A stretch of DNA of 64,000 bases from Gammaproteobacteria bacterium (GTDB taxonomy: Bacteria; Pseudomonadota; Gammaproteobacteria; Steroidobacterales; Rariloculaceae), in the NCBI GenBank assembly GCA_017577365.1, contig PKRJ01000009.1:16329-80328 (forward strand), read 5' to 3'. The notes under the pieces are model-generated. The model was not told the DNA's origin. It did no database searches and was given only the letters and a program-made list of their open reading frames with translations. Position numbers and translations under genes: made by a program. Of this stretch, positions 39,646 to 48,784 are shown piece after piece. The first letter of the stretch is position 1, and the number at the start of each line of letters is the position of its first letter.

Positions 39646-41643
39646 ATGAAGATTCACCCCGTGCGCCTCGGGCCGCTCGCGGTCGCTGTGGGAGCGACCG
39701 TCTCGGCCTCGGCAACCGCTCAATCCGTCGACGAGGAAGTCGTCGTGACCGGACGCCGCCTCGAGGAGACGATCCCGCAGGTGCTCGAGCGGTTCGGCAA
39801 CCGTCTCGAGACCGTCGACCGCGCGGCGATCGATCTCGGCGGCTTCAACGACCTGTCGCAGACGCTGCAGATGCAGGTCCCGGCGTTCTACGTCGCGCCG
39901 AAGAACGGGCCCTTCGATTACATGAACTGCTCGCTGCAGGGCTCCCGTTGCGAGGACGTGCTGTTTCTCGTCGACGGCGTGCGGATCGCGAATCGGCTCT
40001 ACAACACCACGACGCCGCTCGACACGATCCCGGCGCACACGATCGACCGCATCGAGGTGCTCTACGGCGGGCAGGGCATCTTCTACGGCACGCAATCGGT
40101 CGCCGGCGTCGTGAACATCGTCACGAGCTCGTTCACTGGCGAGCCGGGCGGCCACGTCGAGATCGGCTACGACGAGCACGGCGGCGTGCACATCTCGGCG
40201 GACTATCGCACGGGCGTCGCCGGCCACGATTTCGTGCTGTTCGCGTCGCGCGATGAGTCGGACGGCTTTGCGCCGTATCCCGACGAGGACTTCCAGCCGA
40301 GCGCGACGGACCGCGAGCGCGGCTACGAGGTCTCGACCTACGGTTTGAAGTACGGCCGCAACTTCTCGCCGGGTTCCCGCCTGTCCGTGCTCGTGCAGCG
40401 CACGGAGAACGACGTCGACAACGCGTTGCCGTACGCCATCGCGAGACGCGTGAACCGCCGCGTCGAGGATCTCCTCACGTTGAAGTGGGATTACTCGATC
40501 GGCGAGAAGGCCGATTTCTACATCAAGGCGTACTACCACGACTGGGATACGCGCTGGGACGACATCCGTAACGACATCGGCCCGGACGGCGTGCCGACCG
40601 GCACGCAGACGGTGCTGTTCACCGACACGTTCTGGGGCTTCGAGGATTACGGCGTCACCGCGCTCGCGAGCCTTCGCGCGAACGACGCAATCGAGTACTC
40701 GGTCGGCTACGACTATCAGCGCTTCTGGGGGCACGACGACGTTTGGCGCATCGACGACAAGACCGAGACCGCGCACGCCGTCTACGGTCAGGTGCGCTCG
40801 TCCGAGACGGCGTTGCCGAGATCCGATCTCGCGTTCGGCGTGCGCTACAACACGACGAGCGGCAGCGCCGACGGCACGGTGTGGAACCTGAGCGGCCGAC
40901 ACGATCTGTCCGATCGTCTGTACGTGCGCGGGCAGATCGGCACGTCGTTCCGCCTGCCGGATGCCGAGGAGCTGTATCTCAACGAGCCCGACGTGGAGTC
41001 CGGAAACCCGAATCTCGAGGCGGAGGAAAGCCGTAATCTCGAGATCGGCATCGGCGGCGGAAGCGCGAACGGCGCATTCGGCTGGCAGCTCGTCTATTTC
41101 GACCGCGAGGTGGACAACCTCATCGGCGTCGACTTCGACAATCCCGATTTCCCCGACGGCATCTACACGAACTTCGATCGAAGCGCGAAATTCGACGGCT
41201 TCGAGCTCGTCCTGAACGGGCGCTTGACCGACACGCTGTCGGCCACCTTCAGCTACACACGCAGCAACGCGCGGCTCGACGGCACGAGCGGCCAGATTCA
41301 GGACATCCCCGAGTCGCTCGCGAAGCTCGGCCTCTCGTATCGGCCGACGACGGTGCCGATCGAGCTCGGCATGTCGCTGCTTGCCGTCGGCGACGTCTTC
41401 GACGAGGTGAGCCGGATCGGGAGGGTCGAGCACGGCGGGTATACCGTCGTCGACCTCACCGGCGCGTACTATCCCGACGCCGAGCGCCGCCATCGGATCG
41501 GCGTCAGGATCGAGAACGCGCTGGACGAGGAGTACGCGACGTCGCTCGGCCGCGGCATTCGCGACGCCGACGGCTCGTCGTACGCGTATCGCAACCGCGG
41601 TGCGCCGCGCACGGTCACCGTGAGCTACGGTTACCGCTGGTAG
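39646..41643 (+). CDS. TonB-dependent receptor, BtuB/CirA-like plug
   Basis: 665 residues. The signal peptide (1-25, ending ATAQS) is followed by a TonB box DEEVVVTGRR. The plug region has SQTLQMQVPAFYV, EDVLFLVDGVRIANRLYNT and IEVLYGGQGIFYGTQSVAGV. The barrel ends in the canonical TVSYGYRW with a terminal aromatic. A Cys pair in the plug (MNCSLQGSRCED) may form a disulfide. The size and the short barrel resemble BtuB or iron-catecholate receptors, but no cobalamin riboswitch is convincing upstream and no import genes are adjacent, so the ligand is unknown. The stop is followed within 10 bp by a strong palindrome. Confidence 0.88.
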   Translation: MKIHPVRLGPLAVAVGATVSASATAQSVDEEVVVTGRRLEETIPQVLERFGNRLETVDRAAIDLGGFNDLSQTLQMQVPAFYVAPKNGPFDYMNCSLQGSRCEDVLFLVDGVRIANRLYNTTTPLDTIPAHTIDRIEVLYGGQGIFYGTQSVAGVVNIVTSSFTGEPGGHVEIGYDEHGGVHISADYRTGVAGHDFVLFASRDESDGFAPYPDEDFQPSATDRERGYEVSTYGLKYGRNFSPGSRLSVLVQRTENDVDNALPYAIARRVNRRVEDLLTLKWDYSIGEKADFYIKAYYHDWDTRWDDIRNDIGPDGVPTGTQTVLFTDTFWGFEDYGVTALASLRANDAIEYSVGYDYQRFWGHDDVWRIDDKTETAHAVYGQVRSSETALPRSDLAFGVRYNTTSGSADGTVWNLSGRHDLSDRLYVRGQIGTSFRLPDAEELYLNEPDVESGNPNLEAEESRNLEIGIGGGSANGAFGWQLVYFDREVDNLIGVDFDNPDFPDGIYTNFDRSAKFDGFELVLNGRLTDTLSATFSYTRSNARLDGTSGQIQDIPESLAKLGLSYRPTTVPIELGMSLLAVGDVFDEVSRIGRVEHGGYTVVDLTGAYYPDAERRHRIGVRIENALDEEYATSLGRGIRDADGSSYAYRNRGAPRTVTVSYGYRW

Positions 41644-41650
41644 GGCGTGA

Positions 41651-41674
41651 GCGCCGCGCCCGCGGGCGCGGCGC
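41651..41674. terminator. 24-bp perfect palindrome between convergent genes
   Basis: A 24 bp self-complementary GC-only sequence, opening GCGCCGCGCC and closing with its reverse complement, lies 8 bp after the TonB receptor stop and before the stop of the convergent DUF6152-fusion gene. Flanking GTGA and TCAC could extend the stem past a bulge. It is well placed for two-way termination although no long U-tract follows. Confidence 0.45.
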
Positions 41675-41716
41675 CGTCACCGCGTTTCCCGCGATGAGAG
41701 CGCGTTCGTCCCGCCG

Positions 41717-42751
41717 CTACTCCTCGATCAGCGTGTGGTCCGGGTTCTCGGGCCGGCAACCGAAAGGCTGAATGTCGAGATCGGACGGCGCGTAGGTCGC
41801 GGTCGCGGGCGGGAAGGGTCGAGTGAAGAAGATGGGATCCTCGTAGTAGATCGAGAGCTCGAGCCGATTCGTCTCCGGATCGAAACGCACCCGCTCGACC
41901 GACTTGAGCGCGTCCGAGTGCAGCATGCCGCGAACAGGCTTTCCCGGCGTCTCGACGTACTGCGCGAGCACGCCCGCGGAATAGTTCGCGGTCTCGATCA
42001 CGAGCGTGTCGCCTTCGAATCGGCCGATCGAGTGGCCGAGCGTGGTGCGCGGACCGTCGGCCGGATGCTCGGCGACGTCGAGGTGGACGACGCGCACGAC
42101 GTCCATCCACTCGTGCCTCAAGATGATCTTGTCGCCTTCGCGGCTGATGGAGAGCGGCGTGCCGGGCGCGAACCAGACGCGGCGAATGGAAACCGGATTG
42201 CAGCGAAACGTCGGATCGTCGGTGAACGGGTCGTATGCCGCGACCGCGGCCTCGCCGGCCGGCGTCATGAAGTTCATCATCGGCTGATCGCCGCTCGGCG
42301 TGCTGCTCGCGGACGCGCGCATCCACGTTCCGTAGATGTCGTGCCGCACGGTCTCTTCTCGGCTCGACGCCGCGCCGCGCGGCCCGTTCACGTCGAGCAC
42401 GCGCCCGTCCTCGAATTCGATCGACGTGAAGAAGCAGCCGTAAGGATCGCGGCGCGCCTGCGAGCCCCTGAGCGTCACGACGGTGCCTGGCGTGAGCATC
42501 TCGGGACGAATGCCGTTGCGCGTGAGCTGCGTGATGCCGTGCGACTCGCAGACGTACTCGCGCGTGAGACCGTTCTCGTCGACGGCGGACACGTGCAGGT
42601 ACGCGTGCGGATTGCGTCGCTCGAGCTCGATGACTCGGCCCGTGATCACGACCGGCTTGTCGATATCGAAATGCGGTGAGAACGCGTGGTGCGCGCTCGC
42701 TTGCTGCGCGGCGGCGAGCAGCAGCGCGATCGACACGCTTCGTCGTTTCAT
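41717..42751 (-). CDS. Secreted fusion of a DUF6152 module and a GRxDLSGIW-family-like C-terminal module
   Basis: 344 residues with GGGGAGG upstream. The signal peptide ends at ASA, so the mature protein opens with HHAFSPHFD, followed by VITGRVIELERRNPHAYLHV and LTPGTVVTLRGSQARRDPYG, the DUF6152 pattern (about residues 21-125). From about 135 on it matches the C-terminal pattern of the protein at 14021-15103: TFRCNPVSIRRVWF, GHSIGRFEGDTLVIETANYS, ALKSVERVRFDPETNRLELS and IYYEDP. So one polypeptide carries what two divergent genes encode 26 kb away. This supports a physical or functional partnership of the two families. Periplasmic; activity unknown. Confidence 0.8.
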   Translation of the reverse strand: MKRRSVSIALLLAAAQQASAHHAFSPHFDIDKPVVITGRVIELERRNPHAYLHVSAVDENGLTREYVCESHGITQLTRNGIRPEMLTPGTVVTLRGSQARRDPYGCFFTSIEFEDGRVLDVNGPRGAASSREETVRHDIYGTWMRASASSTPSGDQPMMNFMTPAGEAAVAAYDPFTDDPTFRCNPVSIRRVWFAPGTPLSISREGDKIILRHEWMDVVRVVHLDVAEHPADGPRTTLGHSIGRFEGDTLVIETANYSAGVLAQYVETPGKPVRGMLHSDALKSVERVRFDPETNRLELSIYYEDPIFFTRPFPPATATYAPSDLDIQPFGCRPENPDHTLIEE

Positions 42752-42958
42752 CCTCGAGCCTCCCCCTCGGCCGCGGTCGACGGCAGACTATACCCGGAAG
42801 TCGACTCGGCGGAAGTGGGGGAGCCGATTCCGCGTTCGACCGACCGAAGAACCGCCCAGTCGGCGAACGCGCGGCGAGCCGCGCCGACGCGCGGTAGTAT
42901 CGCGACAAGGTTGCCTTCCCCGGCGACTACGAGAACCGTTCGAAGGGGTCATCCGAGC

Positions 42959-44107
42959 ATGTCGACCGACGAGACCACGCGACGTCTTCTGCACGAGCTC
43001 GACGATCTCGTCCCGCTCGTGCGCGAGCGGGCCGCCGAAGCGGACCGCCGCTTTGCGCTGACCGACGACGTCGTGGAAGCGCTTGTGCGGCATCGGCTCT
43101 TCAGGCTCTGGATTCCGCGCCGCTACGGCGGCTTCGAGACGAGCCTGCCGGACGCGCTCGAGATCTACCAGGCCGCCGCCCGCATCGACGGCTCGTTCGG
43201 CTGGGCCGTGATGATCGGCGCCGGGGGCGGGCTCTTCGCCGCATTCCTCGACGAGGCCCCTGCGCGCACGATCTTCGAGCCGGCGAACGCGGTGATTGCG
43301 GGCTCGGGCGCGCCGGAAGGGCAGGCCGAGCGCGTGCCCGGCGGCTATCGCGTGCGCGGCCGATGGCGATATGCGAGCGGCGCGCCGTACGCGACGACGT
43401 TCACCGCGAGCTCCATCGTCACGAGCGGCGGCGAGCCGGTCCGAGGGGAGAACGGCGAGCCCCTCGTCCGGGCGATGGCTTTCCCGCGTGCCAGCGTGGA
43501 GATTCTCGAGACGTGGAACGCGCTCGGCATGCGCGCGACGTCGAGCCACGATTTTCGCGTCGACGACGTATTCGTTCCGGAAGCGATGAGCTTCAGCGTG
43601 TTCGCCGACGCGCCGCGCGAGCCGGGGCCGCTGTATCGGATTCCGTTCCAGGTGCTGAGCGAGCTTCCTTTCGTCGCCGTCGCGTTGGGTGTGGCGCGAC
43701 ACGCGCTCGATGCGTTCGCCGCGCTCGCGCAGCGCAAGCGGCCGCTCGGCGCGAAGGGTGTGCTCCGCGACGACGGGACGGCGAGGGCCGCGTTCGCCGA
43801 TGCTTTCGCCGCGTGGCGAATCGCCCGCGACGGCGTACGCGCGCTCGCGGCGAGCGCGTGGGAGGCGGCGACGGCGGGGCGCGAGCTCTCCGCCGCGGAG
43901 CTTGCCGAGATCACGGCGACGAGCGTGCACGTCGTGCGGCGGCTCGATGCCGCGGTCGACGAGCTCGCGACGCTCGCCGGCATGACTGGAATAGACGACG
44001 CGTCGGAGCTCGGACGCGCGCGGCGCGATCTGCTCACGCTCCGCGCGCACGTGGCCGTCTCGCCGCGGCAGCTCGCGCACGCTGGCGCGTCGCTGCTCGG
44101 AGGCTGA
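42959..44107 (+). CDS. Acyl-CoA-dehydrogenase-fold flavoprotein (HsaA/DszC-like group)
   Basis: 382 residues from ATG 42959 with AAGGGG about 12 bases upstream. The N-terminal helical domain (VPLVRERAAEADRRFALTDD; LFRLWIPRRYGGFE), beta domain (GYRVRGRWRYASGAPYATTF, TWNALGMRATSSHDFRVDDV) and C-terminal helical bundle follow the order of the monooxygenase-type branch. That branch (HsaA, DszC, HpaB-like small group) uses reduced flavin rather than acyl-CoA. The catalytic Glu of true acyl-CoA dehydrogenases is not apparent. A partner flavin reductase is not next to it. It is convergent with the MacB-like permease (2 bp). The substrate is unknown. Confidence 0.8.
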   Translation: MSTDETTRRLLHELDDLVPLVRERAAEADRRFALTDDVVEALVRHRLFRLWIPRRYGGFETSLPDALEIYQAAARIDGSFGWAVMIGAGGGLFAAFLDEAPARTIFEPANAVIAGSGAPEGQAERVPGGYRVRGRWRYASGAPYATTFTASSIVTSGGEPVRGENGEPLVRAMAFPRASVEILETWNALGMRATSSHDFRVDDVFVPEAMSFSVFADAPREPGPLYRIPFQVLSELPFVAVALGVARHALDAFAALAQRKRPLGAKGVLRDDGTARAAFADAFAAWRIARDGVRALAASAWEAATAGRELSAAELAEITATSVHVVRRLDAAVDELATLAGMTGIDDASELGRARRDLLTLRAHVAVSPRQLAHAGASLLGG

Positions 44108-44109
44108 GG

Positions 44110-46566
44110 TCAATCCTCGCGCAACAGCGGTGCCGGCTCGGTGCGGCGCGCTTGTCGAGCGGGGCCGACGCTCGCGGCCAATAGGAGCAGCGTGACCACG
44201 ACCGCGACGGCGCCCGTGACCAGGAACGGCGAGACGTCTCGCGAGAGATACTCGTCCCTGAGCCAGGCGACGGCGATCAGCGCGAGCAGGGTGCCGAGCA
44301 CGAGCCCCGGCAGTCCGAGCAGAAGGCCGCGCGTAAGCACGAGCCGGCCGAGCGCGCGCGGGCCCGCGCCGACCGACGCGCGAATCGCGTATTCGCGGCG
44401 GCCGGCGGTCACGAGATATCGCTGCGTGCCGTAGAACCCGCTCGTCGCGAGCACGACGACGAGGAGCGCGGTGACGATCGTCAGCACGCTCCGCGCGATG
44501 TCGGCGGCCATCAGCTCGCGGCGCAGGTCGGAGAGCGTGCGGACATCTTGGATCTCGACCTCGAGCCCGTCCGCTTCGACGAGCGCGTCGAGACCCTGCC
44601 GGAGCTGCGCGGGCGTCAGCGTCGTTTCGACGAGCGCCAAGCCGAACGTGTTGACGAATCCGCTCGACATCAACGCGAGAGCGGGGAAATCCGCATTGGG
44701 ATGATCGAAAGAGAAGTCGTCGATCACGCCGACGATCGGGAACGACGCGCCGGTCGGCAGCGATAGCAGCTCGCCGACGACGTCGTCGCGTCCGAATACG
44801 CGCTGGGCGAGCGTTCGATTGACCATCACCACGAGCTCGCCGTCCTGCAAGGCCCGGCCGTGCAGGAGCTTGATGCCGAGAATATCGATGAACCGGCTGT
44901 CGACCCGCGCCAGACGCGCATCCAGGCGGTCGCTCGGATTGTCCGGACGCGGCAGCCCCACCGACGAGTACGACGTCCATGCGGGCCCGATCGTGCCGAG
45001 CGATACTTTCCTCACGCCCGGTATCGACGAGATGACTTCGCGCTGACGCGCCAGCTCGGCCTGAAAAGCATCCATGATGTTGCCGCCGGTATTCAGTGCC
45101 ATGATCGCTTCCTGAGGGATCGAATACTGGACGGCGACGAGATTGCGCGTCTCGTAGCCGGGCGAGGCCAGCAGCAGCGTGGCGAGATACCAGCCGAAGG
45201 CGATCGCGGTGCCGCCGAACATCGCGGCGACGGCGATCTGCGCGGTGCCCGCGATGCGTTGCGCGGGCGTCGCGCGCGCAGCGACTTGCCGGCTGCTGCC
45301 CGCGATGCCGAGGCGTTCGAGCCCGGCGATCGGCGCGAGCGACACGACCACGGCGCCGGCCAGAAGGAAGGCACCGACGAGAGTCAGCACGCGCCAATCG
45401 AACAGCGTGACGTCGCGCCATTGCGCGTTGCGCAACATCGTCGAGTCGCGCAGGAGCTCGGCGAGCCACAAGCTCAGAACCAGCCCGAGCACGGCCGAGG
45501 CCGCGACGAGCACGACGGCCTCGGTCGCGAGCTGACGCGCGATCCGCTTGAGCGGTGCGCCGACGGACATGCGAATGCCGAGCTCGCGTCGTCTGCCCGG
45601 CGCCCGCGCGAGCAGGAAGAGGCTCACGTTCGCGGCCGCGACGAGCGCGAGCAGCACGCTGCCCGAGAGGAAGAGCAAGAGCTGACGCTGCGTGCTGCGG
45701 TGCACGTTGACGTTGAAGACGAGACCTTCGATCACGTCGAAGCGCATGTTCGCGAGCGGCAAGGCGGTCTCGAGCTCGCTTTGGAATTTCGACGACAGCT
45801 CGCCGATGATCGCCTCGGGGCGCGCGCCGGGCGCGCTGCGCCCGAGGCCGCGCATGATCATGTTGACGACGAACGGTTCTCCCGACGCGTTGTCGACGTG
45901 GTTCTCGAACGGTATCCAAATCGAAGTTTCGCTGCTCATTTGAGGCGGCAACGCGCCGGTGAATCGCGGCGACATGACGCCGACGATGCGGTAATCCTTC
46001 CGCACTTCGTCGGGCTCGAGGCGGCCGTTGACCATCCGCCGGGGAGGCGATTGGTTCACCACCTCGATCGTCCTGCCGAGCACGTCCGGTTTCCCGCCGA
46101 AGCGCTCCTGCCACAGGCGGTACGAGATCACCGCGACGGGCTCGCCGCCCGGGTCGTGATCGGCGTCGACGAAGCCGCGCCCGAGCAGGACGCGAGGCCT
46201 CACGCCGCTGAAGAATTCCCGCGTGACCATCTCGCCGTAGGCCGGTTCGCGGTCGGCGCTGATCATGAGCTGCGCGGGCTGCAGGCCGGCCGCGAACTCG
46301 AGCGTCGAGGCCTCGTCCGCGATGCGCTCGATGAGGCTGTACGGCAAGCCGCCGGCGTTCTGACCGTTGTTCCACCCGTACGTCACGAGACGCCTACTGT
46401 CCTCGAAGCCCGGATGCGGTTTCAGAAGCAGATCGACGTAGAGCGAAATGAACGAGGTGACGAAGGCCATCGCGACGGCGAGCGCGAGCACCGCCGCTGC
46501 GCTCGCGAACGGCGTGCGCCGGTAGATCCGCCACGCGTGCTTCAAGTCCGCGAGGAAGCCCGTCAT
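44110..46566 (-). CDS. MacB/FtsX-type ABC permease, ADOP class
   Basis: 818 residues with two FtsX-like units in one chain, as in acidobacterial duplicated orphan permeases. The N-terminal part has helix AAAVLALAVAMAFVTSFISL and a periplasmic MacB_PCD domain (about 45-280), then helices near LLFLSGSVLLALVAAANVSL with the cytosolic coupling segment RRELGIRMSVGAPLKRIARQ. A second periplasmic domain and a last four-helix block (REYAIRASVGAGPRALGRLV) follow. It presumably exports peptides or lipophilic compounds or acts as a mechanotransducer with an ATPase. The start overlaps the end of the (frameshifted) ATPase gene by four bases, and a periplasmic adaptor gene lies upstream in the same unit. 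Confidence 0.85.
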   Translation of the reverse strand: MTGFLADLKHAWRIYRRTPFASAAAVLALAVAMAFVTSFISLYVDLLLKPHPGFEDSRRLVTYGWNNGQNAGGLPYSLIERIADEASTLEFAAGLQPAQLMISADREPAYGEMVTREFFSGVRPRVLLGRGFVDADHDPGGEPVAVISYRLWQERFGGKPDVLGRTIEVVNQSPPRRMVNGRLEPDEVRKDYRIVGVMSPRFTGALPPQMSSETSIWIPFENHVDNASGEPFVVNMIMRGLGRSAPGARPEAIIGELSSKFQSELETALPLANMRFDVIEGLVFNVNVHRSTQRQLLLFLSGSVLLALVAAANVSLFLLARAPGRRRELGIRMSVGAPLKRIARQLATEAVVLVAASAVLGLVLSLWLAELLRDSTMLRNAQWRDVTLFDWRVLTLVGAFLLAGAVVVSLAPIAGLERLGIAGSSRQVAARATPAQRIAGTAQIAVAAMFGGTAIAFGWYLATLLLASPGYETRNLVAVQYSIPQEAIMALNTGGNIMDAFQAELARQREVISSIPGVRKVSLGTIGPAWTSYSSVGLPRPDNPSDRLDARLARVDSRFIDILGIKLLHGRALQDGELVVMVNRTLAQRVFGRDDVVGELLSLPTGASFPIVGVIDDFSFDHPNADFPALALMSSGFVNTFGLALVETTLTPAQLRQGLDALVEADGLEVEIQDVRTLSDLRRELMAADIARSVLTIVTALLVVVLATSGFYGTQRYLVTAGRREYAIRASVGAGPRALGRLVLTRGLLLGLPGLVLGTLLALIAVAWLRDEYLSRDVSPFLVTGAVAVVVTLLLLAASVGPARQARRTEPAPLLRED

Positions 46567-47254
46567 TGCGGTTCCTGCAGTCGGCCGTCGCGCATGCGGA
46601 GGCGGCGGCTCGCGCGCTCGGCGTAGGCTGGATTGTGTGTCACGGTGATCAGCGTCGCGCCTTCGGCATGCAGAGCCGATCGAGCAGGTCCATGAGCTGA
46701 TCGCCGTTCGCGGTGTCGAGATTGCCGGTCGGCTCGCCGGCGAGGATCAGCGACGGATTGCCGACCAGTGCCCTGGCCACGGCGACGCGCTGCTGCTGAC
46801 CGCCCGAGAGCTGATTCGGGTGATGTCGTGCACGGTGCGACATGCCGACGCGCTCGAGCGCGGCAGCGACCGCCTCCCTTCGCTCCGCGGCAGTGACTCC
46901 GCGGCGGTAGAGCAGGGGCAGCTCGACGTTCTCCTCGACCGTCATCTCGGGAATGAGGTTGAAGCTCTGAAAGATGAAGCCGATCTCGCGATTGCGAAGC
47001 CGCGCGCGCTCCTCGGCGTCGATCTCGTTGACCGGGACGCCGGCGAGCCGGTACTCGCCCGACGTGGGCTCGTCGAGGAGACCGAGGATCGTCAGCAGCG
47101 TGGACTTGCCGCATCCGGACGGACCTTCGATCGTCACGTATTCGCCGCGCTCGATGACGAGATCGATGCCGCCGAGCGCATGCGTCTCGACCGTTTCCGT
47201 TCGGTAGACCCGCCGCAGATCCTCGAGCTCGATCAACGGTGCCGATTCGCTCAT
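46563..47254 (-). pseudogene. MacB/LolD-type ABC ATPase, frameshifted and with altered Walker B
   Basis: The ATG has an excellent GGGAGGAG ribosome site. Residues 1-194 are a normal LolD/MacB ATPase: VETHALGGIDLVIERGEY, Walker A GPSGCGKST (44-52), Q-loop GFIFQSFNLIPEMTV and signature LSGGQQQR (149-156). Walker B reads LILAGEPTGNLD, where Gly173 replaces the invariant Asp. After DLLDRL, near 46665-46675, the frame shifts. The usual tail (HAEGATLITVTHNPAYAERA) continues in another frame to a stop at 46563 that overlaps the permease start. As written it would end about six residues later, without its switch His. Real decay or a sequence error at the shift are both possible; the Walker B change is independent support for decay. 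Confidence 0.8.
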
Positions 47255-47327
47255 TCGTGCTCCTCCCCCGATTCCGAGCGGCCTTTCCTCCGCACCGGAT
47301 GCGATGCCCGGCAAGCCGGGCGTCCGA

Positions 47328-48581
47328 TCAGCGAATACGTATCTCGCGTTCGTCGAGCCACTCGGACATGTCGGCAAGAATGACGCGGTCGCCGACGTCC
47401 AAGCCTTTCTTGATCTCGATGTGACGCGGAGAGATGCGTCCGAGCTCGACGCTGACTCTTCTCGCGCGGCGGCCGCTCGCGTCGAGCACGAAAAGCTCGG
47501 CCGTTTGCGCGTCGTCACGCACCTGCGGCGGCCTATCCAGGATCAGCGTCTCGGGCGCCCGGTCGATCTTGATGCGCGCCGTCACGGAGAGGTCCGGGCG
47601 CAGCCCGGTCATCTCGCCGTCGGCAAGTGCAATGTCGACCGTCACGAAGCGGTCGCGCACCGTCGGCTCGACGCGCGTCACTTTGCCGCTGGCCGTTCGG
47701 CGTCCCATCTCGAGGCGCGCCGGCTGTCCGGGCTCGACGAAAACCGCGTCGCGCTCGGAGACGCGAACACGCGCGATCAAAACCTTCGGATTCACGATGC
47801 GCGCGACTTCGCTCCCGACGGCGAGCCTTTGCCCTTCCTCGACCTTCATCTCCTGGACGACGCCGGCGAGACTCGCGCGGACCTCGAGGTCGTCGACCTG
47901 CTCCTCGAGTCGAGCGACGTCGCGGCGCAGCTGCTCGATCCGCGCCTTGGCGGCCGCCTCGCGCGCGGCGCGCGTCTCCGGGAAACGTGCGACCTGCGCC
48001 TGCACCGCATCGAGGTTCTTCGTCAGTTGCTCGGCGCGCACTTCCGCGCGCTGCGCCTCGAGCGCCGACGTCGCCCCTTCCTGGACGAGCCGTTGCTGGA
48101 TCTCGGTTTCGATTCGCGCGGTGGTGTAATCGGCTTCCGCGCTCGCGAGGGCGACGAGCAGATCGAGATAGCTGTCCTCCTCCTCGGCCTTGCGGAGCGC
48201 TTCCTCGATCTCGGCGGTCTCGAGCTCCGATCTCGCCTTCGCGAGATCTTGCAGGAGAGTGGGGCTGCTCAGCTCGACGAGGACGTCGTCCGGCCCGACG
48301 ACTTGCCCCGCGAGCACGTGCACGCGCTCGACGACGCCTTCGCTGCGGTTCGTGACCGCACGCACCTCGGGTGCGTGCAAAGTGCCCGTGCCGGTGATCT
48401 CGTGCACGAACTCCCCGCGGGTGACGCGCCCGGTCCAGAACGTGCTGCCGTCGATCCCGGGCGGACGTCGCACGAGACTCGTGGCCACGCCCGCGAGAAG
48501 GGCGAGCGCGATGCCCGCGGCGGCGAGAGCCCCCCAGCGGCGATAACGACGCTTGCGCGCATTCGGCCTTTGGATATCCAC
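47328..48581 (-). CDS. HlyD/MacA-type periplasmic adaptor
   Basis: 417 residues from a GTG with GGGAG upstream. An N-terminal membrane helix (GALAAAGIALALLAGVATSL) anchors it. The barrel-sandwich half-motifs are RAVTNRSEGVVERVHVLAG and ASLAGVVQEMKVEEG. Between them, residues about 105-235 form a long, heptad-rich coiled coil (DLAKARSELETAEIEEALRK). The C-terminal beta domains include VSERDAVFVEPGQPARLEMG. Such proteins link an inner-membrane ABC or RND pump to an outer-membrane channel. It is upstream of the ATPase (73 bp) and permease, giving an adaptor-ATPase-permease order like MacAB. No outer-membrane channel gene is close by. Confidence 0.88.
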   Translation of the reverse strand: MDIQRPNARKRRYRRWGALAAAGIALALLAGVATSLVRRPPGIDGSTFWTGRVTRGEFVHEITGTGTLHAPEVRAVTNRSEGVVERVHVLAGQVVGPDDVLVELSSPTLLQDLAKARSELETAEIEEALRKAEEEDSYLDLLVALASAEADYTTARIETEIQQRLVQEGATSALEAQRAEVRAEQLTKNLDAVQAQVARFPETRAAREAAAKARIEQLRRDVARLEEQVDDLEVRASLAGVVQEMKVEEGQRLAVGSEVARIVNPKVLIARVRVSERDAVFVEPGQPARLEMGRRTASGKVTRVEPTVRDRFVTVDIALADGEMTGLRPDLSVTARIKIDRAPETLILDRPPQVRDDAQTAELFVLDASGRRARRVSVELGRISPRHIEIKKGLDVGDRVILADMSEWLDEREIRIR

Positions 48582-48784
48582 GGTCTCCCGCCCGAGCGAC
48601 GACCCTCGTCACGAGTCCCGATGCGCCGCACCGCGCTAGTGACAGAATCCAAAAATACCTCGAATGTCATACTCTGGCACCTACGGTGTCACCGCAAGCC
48701 CGGGGAGGCCTGATCGACCGGAGGATTGGCTTGTGCTCTCGACGCTCGCGGAGGTCGGACCGCGATATGTAAGCCGGAACCGCG

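Noticed and set aside
42788..46375. A 1195-codon open frame on the minus strand across the flavoprotein and permease genes
   Set aside because: It has no recognisable domain, is highly basic, and runs antisense to the flavoprotein and out of frame to the permease, both of which have clear family motifs.
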